DNA from: Scolanthus callimorphus | Taxonomy: Eukaryota > Cnidaria > Anthozoa > Actiniaria > Edwardsiidae | Assembly (NCBI GenBank): GCA_033964015.1 | Contig: CM066919.1 | Span: forward strand, 3,810,101 to 3,874,100 | DNA length: 64,000 nucleotides | Direction of reading: 5' to 3' | Shown: positions 54,812 to 64,000 of the stretch, piece after piece | Layout of the letters: each line of letters opens with the position of its first letter | Numbering within the stretch: the stretch's first letter is position 1 | Translations under genes and position numbers: made by a program | Notes under the pieces: generated by a model | What the model saw: the letters and a program-made list of their open reading frames with translations, nothing else | What the model was told of the DNA's origin: nothing | Databases searched by the model: none

Positions 54812-56165
54812 TAAATAGAGTCGTGAAGACATGAGTACAGCAAGTGTAATTTTCCTTTTAGTATATCACATGGCGCCCAAGCTCATGATCGTTGTATCGG
54901 TTTGCATTATTGAGATACACAACTTGTATGATACCCGATGGTAATACTCCATAAAATGCCCAAAATTGCTGATCCAATACGAGTTTGACAACGAATCGTG
55001 CCTACCTTTCTTCTGTTGTCTCTGCAGTGTGATTTCAAGGATTCTAATAGTGCTATCCGTAGCTTTTATAGGCGATAAAATCGTTTCGGCATCGCTTCTG
55101 CTTTCAAACTCTCCTCAGAAGTAAATAAAGGTAACTGTGAAATTATCTTAGCTTGCTGAGGTACGTCTTTCTGTCTTTGTCCAAACTGCAAACACGATCA
55201 GATCCATTTGATAATATCGCTTTTGAGTTCACGAGCGTGGACTTTGGCTATTCCTTTTTGGATATTTCGGGAAAATAACCATCATAATCAGTCGAATTTC
55301 CGCGAAAAGAACGAACTATCACATCGAAATACACATTCTGGAACCCAGACCTCCCCCGCTATATACTGCTAGATTTGGGTTCCCTGTGGTATAGCAGAAG
55401 GGTTTAGGGGGGAGCTAGTCGGTCGTTAGTCCTTGTTTTTACCACGAACTGGTGCCCCAAACAGGAGACCAGCGCGTTGTATTGTCTTCTTGCTGTTGAG
55501 TTGCCTCGGTGGAATGGGGCTTCTATTTTCGTGTGCAGATTATGCACTGAAATTGGACTTGGATTTCTGGGAAATGGGAATTAGACACCCCCTGCATTCA
55601 TAACCCTGCACTAGGTACGTTGGCTTTGCTTCATGAAGGTCCTCGTTAAATGTAGGTTTTAAAATAACTAGACAGTAACGTTTTAAACCAATTAGATCTT
55701 TGCGCATGCGCTAATGGCGTCATTGATATTGTTTTCATTTTCCCACGTTTTGTAACCCCTGTACCTGGATTTTCACTGATCAAAATCCTTACACAGTGTA
55801 GGTTTTGAGATGACTAAAAAAGTACCGGTAACAACGGTAACAACCCACATGGAGAAATTCAGTGGCAATGAGACCCATATATACGTTGGCGAAGGTACAG
55901 AGGTAACAGGAAGTTCAGTTGAGTTTTAGTCACGCCATGTCCCGCAGATAGCTCGTATGGTCCCGCACCTCGAGGGTCCCGTTGGATGGATGACTTCAGC
56001 ATAAATATGCTAATATCGTGCTAACGTAGGAGTGAGCGAGTGAGTGAGTGACATCGAGTCACCACGATAACTCTTTGGCTGTTGCTACGCAGCCAGCCAC
56101 GAGTTAAAAGGGCACGAATAGGCAAAAAACAGCATAATAAGGCAAAAAATAGCATAACAAAGCCG
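54812..56165 (+). repeat. Segmental duplication, copy B (3' part)
   Basis: Begins ATGTAAATAGAGTCGTGAAG, matching ATGTAAATAGAGGTGTGAAG at 45109 in copy A, and runs to the GGCAAAAA array at 56105-56165. Includes the LTR/PBS-like motif at 55358-55475. Confidence 0.85.
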
Positions 56166-56192
56166 AGGCGGATTTTAAAACGAGTGCTAACC

Positions 56193-56671
56193 ACAATGGC
56201 TTCTAAAGCGATGTTGAGCTACATTCGAGATGAGCTAATGGACACAGCGGGCCCAAATGCGCGCCAAAGCGGTAAGTTACAAAGACTTGAGTCGCGGTCA
56301 GCGGTTGCATATTTCTTTGATAGTAGCAAGATGGCGGCGCGTTCGAACACGGAGCAGTGCAAAGGAAGGATATTTTCTCAATATTTATAATGAGTTTAAC
56401 CGTCATACCCTGCCCATGATGAGGACTTTTGCAAGAAAAAGCTTCAGGGGATGTTGTTGTCGAGAAACAAAACATTTACTGTACAGATTCTCTTGAATTT
56501 CAACAAAATGAGTTGGACTCGTGTAAAAGTTCGCCACCACGTCTCCTATTTATCGTCTTCCTCTGTAAATTCCTTCCCATTCCTTGCAAATTTCAAAGCG
56601 TACTTTTCGTCACAAGCGATGATTATGGCTTACAAGAACTGCCTGATGTTTCAGCAGAAGATAGCGATTGA
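56193..56671 (+). CDS. Possible two-exon gene, unrecognised
   Basis: An ATG at 56193 opens 26 codons (MASKAMLSYIRDEL) to an AGCG/GTAAGT donor at about 56270. A CTTCAG acceptor ends near 56447, and a frame of matching phase continues to TGA at 56671. The second part begins GDVVVEKQNIYCTDSLEF and ends with an acidic LPDVSAEDSD. The phase agreement, good donor and protein-like composition support a gene. The middle (FIVFLCKFLPIPCKF) could instead be intronic. A CAAGATGGCGGCGCG word lies in the intron. No family recognised. Possible further exons lie at 57181 and 58460. Confidence 0.35.
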
Positions 56672-58455
56672 CATATTTCAAGATTTGAGTATGCTGCTCG
56701 GTCATGGAGTGTAACTAAGATACAAGAGTTTGTCAAAAATTGATTTAAAAAACTAACACCACGAAGAACTGCACTGTTGAATGGGGCCTTGATATTTGAC
56801 TAGGGACATGGTCATGGACACATGGATATTTGTATGCATTCTGCGTTACGGAAACTTGTCAGTCTGGCACATCTAAAGCATGTCAGTCTCAAATAAGATA
56901 AAAAGAATACCAGGATTACCAGAGGAAAATTGTTGCTAGTAATGACTGCCTTTGTGTTATAATGCCTAGATTTCAGAACCCGTGAGAGGCTATATCTTAG
57001 AGCTTAGACCTTCTATAAAAGCTTTCATTCATACTAGAAGATAGGCCAATAACATTCAAGGTAAAATGATAATAAAAACTACAGTATAAATAAATCAAGG
57101 AGTAATTAAAAAATGGACTATAACACCTCGAAGCTCAAGAATGAATGATTGTCTGAACTTGCATACTTTGTAAACTTCACTTGCTTACGTGCATGCTCAC
57201 AGTTGCTTGGCGTGACATGAGTGAAGCTTGGGATAACTTCAGTACCATCCAGTTTACATATTTCACCCTCACTGTGGCAACTATATCTGTCATGGAAAAC
57301 ATCTCTGCCTTCTTTTTGAGGGGGATATCTGACAGAACAGTATTAAAAGCAAGTTGGTTTGTTTGATTTTGACATAAATTCTGTTTGCTTATATTGACTC
57401 CTAATAAAATAGGCTAGAAAAATGAAATAATATTATTTTATTCTCTGTTTTAACAAATACATCTATTGACAACAAATACCTCATTTTTGCCTTGACTGTT
57501 AGCAGATGGAAATGAGCCAGCAGTAAAATGTTTCCAAAGTAGCTGATCAAACTCTGATGACTACCAGCTTTTTGCACTTCTTAGAAATTGTGATATACTT
57601 GTACGAGAATATTATATAGAACTGATGAAAAGCAAAGAATGTCAACATTGGTAAAATGGATTGCTTCAGGCTTTAATAAAAACTTTTCAACCCACTTATG
57701 GGACAGTTGATTGTCATTTCAGTGCTCTTCTGAACTTATCACTGTTATCAGGGTACTAATTTATTTAACTGGCACTTGCTCTTTCATGGAATTGCCAAAG
57801 CATTAATACAATGTTCCTCTATCTGTAAAACTAGTTCCAGGAGAAGTTTACAAATTGCAGTTTTGCCATTCAATTTTGAATTAACTCAGTAGAAGCATGT
57901 TACCATTAAAAAGGTGGTGGTTACTAGATCTTGTAAGGTAACATCAATATTTTTACATCAGTCACTTAATTCCTTGTTATCTGCAGTGCAGATTCCAAAA
58001 CTGAGACAGCTGACCTTCAGTAGTAGAAAGCTTGTGAAGAATCCATAGTAGCTAAATCATACTTGAAGAAGAAAAAATATCTTGTGTCATTTACTGCTCT
58101 CAACCAAGTGAGTAGGTCTGCTATTTCAGTCAACTATTATAGCCAGCTTGAAACGGGGCAAAACATAGGACCTCATTTTTAATTCAGTAACATTTTGTTT
58201 GACAGAATTGTCTGAATGTTAAAAAAATTATATTTATCAACCTGACAAATGAAATATATTAGTCGTAATTGTAATATAGTTTTGTGTGATTTATGTTGTA
58301 TTTTCTATTCAATGCTTATTACCTAATTTATTTGAAAGTGTCTGACATGCCTTATTTTCTTATCCAGTCCCATTTGAATGCCTGATAATTCTAAATCTTT
58401 TATACTTTTGTGTCACTTTTTTTGTGTCACTTTTTTTTACAATTCAAATATACAG
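56672..58455. other. AT-rich, mostly noncoding; one weak exon candidate
   Basis: At 57226 a CTCACAG acceptor-like site is followed by a frame (VAWRDMSEAWDNF...) ending at 57366. It is weak and unsupported. The rest shows no repeat or gene that I recognise. Confidence 0.3.
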
Positions 58456-58637
58456 TGCAGGATTTGATAGACACTAGTATCACTGAATTTAAGCACAGAA
58501 AAAATATGCAGGGGGCAAATTACACAGTAGAAGACTTTGGACTCCTTTGTACTGAAGATCATCCCTTTCAGTTAATGAAATGGCAGTGGGATAAACAAAA
58601 GCATCATTGTGTCACTTATTATTATTTTTTCAATTAA
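58456..58637 (+). CDS. Possible last exon, unrecognised
   Basis: After a T-rich tract and ATATACAG the frame encodes VQDLIDTSITEFKHRKNMQG and WQWDKQKHHC before TAA. ATATACAGTGCAGGATT recurs at 58642, directly after, so the acceptor region is duplicated. It might belong with the 56193 gene. No domain recognised. Confidence 0.28.
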
Positions 58638-59034
58638 AATATACAGTGCAGGATTCTGTAAGTACAGAAACATTTTGATAGACCTCAATTTCAAAGGCCT
58701 CACGTCCGAGCCCCAAAGCTGCCACGATTCAACTTCCCGCTTTGGCGCGCGTTTAGGCCCGCCGTGGGAAGAAGTAGAGAGTTTGAGGGACCTTTTGAGA
58801 ACGAGATTATGAAGACACTCAATCCGCTCTTAGAATGAGTGTTCTCTGTCTATTAAATTAAAAGGCTCTATCTGCTTGCACTATACAGAAATATTGGATT
58901 GAACGCATGTTGTTGTTTTCTTCAGCTTTTCCGTTCCTCTTTCTCTTGTTTTCGCGCAATTTCAAAGACCATATAGAGGACCACAACTAATTATAACTAC
59001 TTAAAGAGGTGGAAGCAGTAACTGCGAGCGAATA

Positions 59035-59310
59035 AAAACCTAGAGGTTGTGAAACAAAGCAAAAATCTGGCAAAAAGGCAAACATTGCGCGGGTAATTGG
59101 AATCGGGAGCAAAAAATGCATGCAAAAAGGTATGTAGCGCAAAAAAGGCGTGTGCAAAAAAGGGCGTGCAGGGCAAAATAATGCATGCAGCAAAACGGTA
59201 AAAAATGCAAAAAAGGGCAAAACCGAGCAAAAAGGTGCGCGATGCACGAAGCAAAAAAGGGCACAAAAACGCAAAAAATTGCGTGGTTGAGCAAATAGAG
59301 GCAAAAAAGT
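59035..59310 (+). repeat. GCAAAAA word array
   Basis: GGGCAAAA, GCAAAAAAGG and TGCATGCAAAAAGG words recur about 16 times. It lies just upstream of the transposon-like gene. Reverse-strand Cys/Phe-rich frames here are artefacts of the repeat. Confidence 0.75.
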
Positions 59311-59716
59311 GCGCGATAAAACTGGACGTTTCTTGTCTTCTAACTTTAAAAAAAATTCTAACGCTACTTATCGTTGTGCTATTTCATTCCCTTACATCAT
59401 CTTACTCTACAAACAATGAATTCTGAAACAGCATTTCAAGTGCATCCTTGGCGTGTTTTTTTTTTTAGACAACAGATAATAAAAAACACAAAAATGTTTA
59501 TATTTTAAAACGTACTCGTAAGAACACGACACCAGATTTGATCTGTTTTCACGACACCCTTTTTCCATATGAAGTTTTCGTGGTCTTTAGAAATTCGAAA
59601 CGCGATAACAAATTGTTTTTGGGGTGCACATTAGTTAAACATTATTTATTGCAAATTTCAGAGCTGAACGACCGTTCACTTCCGAGATATATTGCAAAAC
59701 CCAGCGTTAGAATTTT

Positions 59717-62700
59717 TGTTACGCCGCCGTGCACAACATCGTGCGCGAGGCCAGCCTGCAAGCTGTAGAAAGAGTTAAAAGTAGGGCAGAGAACTTGTGT
59801 AAAAAGGGGAAGGGGGAGGAGCTAGACTGGCTAAGGGAGGAGGAGTTTCGGCTCCCTAGAGCATTAAGCAATGACGATGATGATGATGATGGAAGTAAGG
59901 AATTGGGAGGTGAGGTGTTTAGTGACACAGATGCATTGTTGGATGCATATGATAAGGAGGTGGGGAGATTACTAAGCGAATTAAACGAAAACAATGATAA
60001 CATCCAGGGCCTGTCAAAATTAATGATAGAGCAGGCAGAAAATGGCCAAGCTCAGAGAGAGGAACTAAACAGAGTGAAATATGAACTAGAGAAGCTGAAA
60101 ATTCAGGAGAAAAAAACATCAGACAAACTGAATAATGCAATGAGAAGGCTAGGTAATCTTTCAGCTAGGAATGTAAACAAAAAGATCAAAAGACGTGTCT
60201 TGAAAATAAAAACATTGGAGGAACAAGTTAAATAGCAAGCTGATAGACTTGACTCTTTTGAAGTAGATAAATGTGCTAAAATGAGAGCAATGGAAAATGA
60301 AAAAAATCAAGCCATTGATAATATTAAAATATAATATTAAACTATAGAAATAGTTTAAAATTAGATGAGGCACTAAAAGCCAAAATGAAAGCACAAAAGC
60401 TTAAATGGTATTTTAAATCCCGAAGCCAGGGGGTCGAAAGCCAACTAAATGTAGCAACTAAGGACTTGAAATCTGAAATTTGTGACCTAAAAGAGACAAT
60501 AAGCAATTTAGAAAATCAAGTGTGCTCACTTCAAGACCAAATAAATGCTTTTTCAGAAGAGGCTGAAGTAAAAACTTTTCAGAATGGAAAGTACACCAAT
60601 GAAGTGAGGGCTGTTTATGAGGACCTTTTATGCTGGGGGGTGGGAACTGGGAATGTGGAAAAGGTAATAAGAACTGTTCTCACTAAGCTTGGAGGGGTTG
60701 AATGTGGGCGCCTACCCAAGGAAACATTTTCTCGATACATGTATTTAGAGGCACGTAGATTAGCACAAATCCATGTCGCCGAAGAACTTCTCACTAACTG
60801 GGACAGTGAAAACTATAAAACCCTGTACAGTGATGGTACGTCTAAGTATGGCCATCATTATGGAACATGTGATGTTTGGGATAGTGATGGCAACATTTTA
60901 GTCACAGGATTAAGAGAAATGTCTGGAGGAGCGGCTGAGACCTATTTAGAAAATATCAAGCAGATATGTTCTGATATTTCTGCCTGTGCTGATATTCAGG
61001 GGGGTTGTGACTCTGGCTTAGAAAAGATAATTGCCAGTATTAAGAACATGATGTCTGACATGATTTCTTTTGTGGTTTGCATTATGTTGTTGGCCTAGCA
61101 GACCAGGCAGAGGCTGCACTTAAAGTATGGAATAGTCTGCTTTATGAGGACCAGGCAGTGGGCAGTCTAGGGCATGGAGGGTATAGCATTGGGGAGTCTG
61201 GTACTTTGCGCCTTGTCAGGACAGTTTGTAAGGCAGTGCAAGAGCGTGGCTTGTAGAAATCGGGGCGGCCTGTGCAATTTCTTACCTTTCTCCAGATTGA
61301 AACACAATTTAAATCAGTTCCCCTTTCGCCATTTAAGTGAAATCGTTTCAACATTTTTTTCCACAATGCAGCTAGAGTTTTTTTTATTTATGATGCATTG
61401 AAAATTTTCTTTGAGAGAGTGAAAGATGAAAATAAGCTCCTGGCAGCGGTTTTCCATGACCTGCAAGTGCCCTCATTCTTAGCTGGTTGCAGGGCCTTAG
61501 GCTTAATTGACAAACTGGTTACCACCCCCCTGTGGTGACTGCTTGAACAAAAGGGAGGGCATATTCTTGATATGGGTAACCACTATCAGAGAATGCTCTC
61601 ATGCTTTGAACAGTGGAGCTCTGATGCCAGTGATATTTTGACAGGGAAATCTGAGCTTTTTCCTGATGAATATGTTAGCAAGGATGAAATGTACAATAAG
61701 TTGGTTGAGCCAAGTGATTATTGGGATGACATGACAAAGCAAAGTCTAGAAATTATTTTTGGCTCATTTCTTGTAAAAACCAACAAAATGCTGGCTGATC
61801 ATCTGGTGGGTGGGAAGTACCAACATGCTAGTGATGCTGTAAGGGAGGAGAGTAGGGGTGTTCAGAAGACCAATGTAATCCCAGAAAGAGATTTTGGAAT
61901 GCTTGATAGGCTAATGGCTCAAAAGCCGAATGCAACCACTATGGTTTACGAAAGCATTATAATGTTTTCTAAAAATAACACTATGGGATGGAGAAATAGT
62001 TTAACAGCAGATAAGAGAGCATGTAATGAAGCTTGCAAGGCAGTCCATGGTTCACCAAAGGAGATTATACAAGGAGAGGAAACTGGAAATTAGGCGGGTA
62101 CAATAACAGAAGATGACAGAAAGTCAAGAGGAAAGGCAAAGAAAGGAAATCAAAGAGAGAGTACAAAAAGAACAGCTGGTTGAGAAGTTAGAAGAGTGTG
62201 GAGGGCTTTGGAAATCAGCTGAGGAGATGGAAATAAAACTAGGTAGTCTGAGCATTGAAAGAGACAAGGTGGTTGCTTTACATACACAGATTCAATTCCA
62301 GAAGAAAGTGCTTGGGGCTGTCCATCCCGATAAAAAAGTTTTTGTGCTGGGAAACAGTACACACTTTTTCAGTTAAATCTTCTGAAGATTTTGTCCCAAT
62401 CAGAACAGGAAAGAAGCCAGGCAATTGTAAGGGAAGTAGGCAAAGAACCAGTGGTAGCAGAGCTCAACAAGGTGAAGGAGATAATTGAAAATTACAAAGA
62501 GCAAGCAAGTAAGAAGGAAGGAGGGAGTAGCCTAGGAATTGAGACAGAGAACAGGAAAAGAAAGAAAGAGTCATCTAGAGTTCCAAAAGGAAAAAAAAAC
62601 AGAGGACAGACCAGGAAGACACTGACCTCCCAATAGTAATCCTACCTGGTCAGCTGATAGGGAATAAGGTGTATCACTACTGTGTAGGGGATGATGGGGC

Positions 62701-62884
62701 AATGGCTTGGTTTAGGGGGACGGTAATAGCGATGCAACCGGGGAGGTCACAGCGCAATCCTGATTTTCTGATATGCTATGATGGGTACGAAAGTGAATCG
62801 TTTCTTTTTTCCTTCAAAGAGTTTAAAGAGAGCAATGTTGTTTTAGCCCCAGTAGACATTCCCCATTTTCACAATATCCCGTGA
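59717..62884 (+). pseudogene. Broken multi-domain transposon-like gene (coiled coil, RNase-H-like core, Tudor-like tail)
   Basis: Coding text runs in several frames. 59717-60235 is an acidic, then coiled-coil segment with no ATG near its start. 60385-61070 continues the coiled coil and enters a folded core with YSDGTSKYGHHYGTCDVW, a possible first catalytic Asp of an RNase-H-like fold. After frame changes it goes on with GLADQAEAALKVWNSLLYED and ESGTLRLVRTVCKAVQERG, ending near 61540. 61572-62093 is helical. 62113-62636 is Lys/Glu-rich coiled coil. 62640-62884 is a Tudor/chromo-like barrel (YHYCVGDDGAMAWFRGTVIA) ending at TGA. I recall similar multi-copy proteins in cnidarian genomes but cannot name the superfamily. 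At least five frame breaks or stops. No terminal repeats found. Confidence 0.5.
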
Positions 62885-63229
62885 TGCTTTGCGCCTGGCA
62901 CATTTTGGGGGGGTTGGCCGATTTTTCTAACAGAGTTTATGTGAAGGCTTGCGCGATAAAATCGGCTCACGGCTCGGGATTGTGGCGAATTTCTGTGGAA
63001 ATCTATAGGTTTTGTGGGAATCCATGATGTCTAACTGCTGAGCGCGGTTTCGAGGTGATTTCAGTTGAAACGTGGATATCAACGAAGAACGGCTGTGCTT
63101 GCGCTCTGTGGTCGCGACCCGTCGCCGCCATATTGGATCGAAACTACAACCACCGTGTTGAAAACTGGAAACGATTTCCACGCATTTGGAGCCTGAAATC
63201 GTTGTATATCCACTGATAAAGCTGCAACA
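62885..63229 (+). promoter_or_regulatory. Possible promoter region of a gene leaving the window
   Basis: A relatively GC-rich stretch with CGCCGCCATATTGG at 63122-63135, a YY1-like word of TATA-less promoters, about 100 bp upstream of a candidate first exon. No TATA box seen. Confidence 0.3.
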
Positions 63230-63291
63230 ATGTATCAGAACTTGATCTCAAGGCGTTCAAGTGACATTCCACAGATTAAAGCACGAAGATG
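63230..63291 (+). CDS. Candidate first coding exon, gene continues off the window
   Basis: ATG at 63230 opens MYQNLISRRSSDIPQIKARR up to an AAGATG/GTGAGT donor at 63292. Alternatively translation starts at the ATG abutting the donor. No further exon was identified before the window ends. Confidence 0.28.
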
Positions 63292-64000
63292 GTGAGTTGA
63301 AGACTCGATTTTAAGTGCGGGAAAGACAATATTTTCATTGCTTCGCGTCAATGCGAAAGCACAAACAACTTTCACAATCATTACAAGACGATATTTAAAG
63401 CTTGCAATCCCTCGAATGAGGAGAGAAAGTGTTCTGGTGGCCATAAACTCGCCTAACTGGATTGGAAGTTGGAAAATACTGTTGATTTGCGTGCTTCAAA
63501 TGCAATGAGAACTCGAGTTTGCAGCCATTTGATTTTTTTTTAGCTGGAAGCTGGACGGGTGTGTAATAATTGTCTCTAAAAACGATACTATTAGTAGATG
63601 CTATAGATTAATATTAATAATTTAGTAGCATCGTAGAATTTCTTTATTCATGGTACAAATAGCAGTTTTAAAGTTATACAGTCGAACTTTTAGTGATAAA
63701 CTGATGATTGTAGCTGGTAAGGTCTACAATGGCTTCACTTTTGTTTCTACTACATAAAATATAAACTCTCAAAATAATTTTCTATCCAAGTTATGCTTTG
63801 TTTACTGCTGATGCCACAAGAATTACTATTCAAATCCTACAGAGTTTTAATTTAGTTGTGATCCAAGCTGGAGGCAATAAAGTAAGATAACTGAGTTAAG
63901 CTTTATGCTGTGGTGTTATCAAAAACAACAAAATCTGAAATATTAGGCTAGATATCAGAAAATTGTTGTACGGTTATTAGCAATACTGAAACCTTCAAAC
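63292..64000. other. AT-rich, no gene recognised
   Basis: Probably an intron of the candidate gene beginning at 63230. I see no repeat or exon. Confidence 0.35.

Noticed and set aside
58987..59304. Reverse-strand Cys/Phe/Leu-rich frames of about 85-105 codons
   Set aside because: They are read through the GCAAAAA word array; three overlapping frames look equally protein-like because of the repeat.

Overview
The window looks like nuclear DNA of a cnidarian, most likely an anthozoan such as a stony coral. It is AT-rich, its genes are split by GT-AG introns, and it is crowded with small inverted-repeat transposons (often with TA target duplications), a tRNA-derived SINE, tyrosine-recombinase-type retrotransposon debris, and a THAP-transposase/YqaJ-nuclease DNA transposon. 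The taxon is inferred from this texture, not from a marker gene. There is no sign of bacterial operons, rRNA or CRISPR.

Layout. 1-12.6 kb: mostly miniature inverted-repeat elements, with one probable last exon of a membrane protein at 8.2-8.5 kb. 12.6-18.4 kb: an apparently intact five-exon gene for a 248-residue four-helix membrane protein, resembling the CD20/MS4A type. 21.2-32.9 kb: a tandem paralogue with the same five exons and identical intron phases. Its exon 4 is one base short and frameshifted, and its introns are swollen by repeats. These include a SINE split by a MITE, a 455-bp tandem duplication, and a 1.87-kb TTAA-flanked element carrying a small secreted-protein-like ORF.

33.8-36.0 kb: a decayed retrotransposon ORF1 (SAM-like start, CCCH-like knuckle at the end), interrupted by a 1.18-kb insertion that itself carries a TATA box, splice signals and a duplicated leader. 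37.6-41.4 kb: satellite-like DNA. It contains a 54/79-bp alternating repeat, an exactly 128-bp tandem array with a 24-bp CRE-type palindrome in every unit, and flanking direct duplications. 42.1-42.5 kb: a small single-exon ORF of unknown function.

43.6-56.2 kb: two diverged tandem copies of a roughly 3-kb segment. The second copy is interrupted by a 6.6-kb insertion containing the 4.8-kb THAP/YqaJ transposon (48.6-53.4 kb); the first copy serves as the empty site. 56.2-58.7 kb: possible exons of an unrecognised gene. 59.7-62.9 kb: a broken multi-domain transposon-like gene (coiled coil, RNase-H-like core, Tudor-like tail). 63.2 kb: a candidate first exon of a gene that leaves the window.

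The functional host content is therefore small: the tetraspan gene pair and a few short ORFs. The rest records repeated, nested transposition. Recurring themes are GGCAAAAA word arrays at four loci, ATGGCGGC/GCCGCCAT words near or inside inverted repeats, and MITE families that recur in matching positions of the two tetraspan paralogues.
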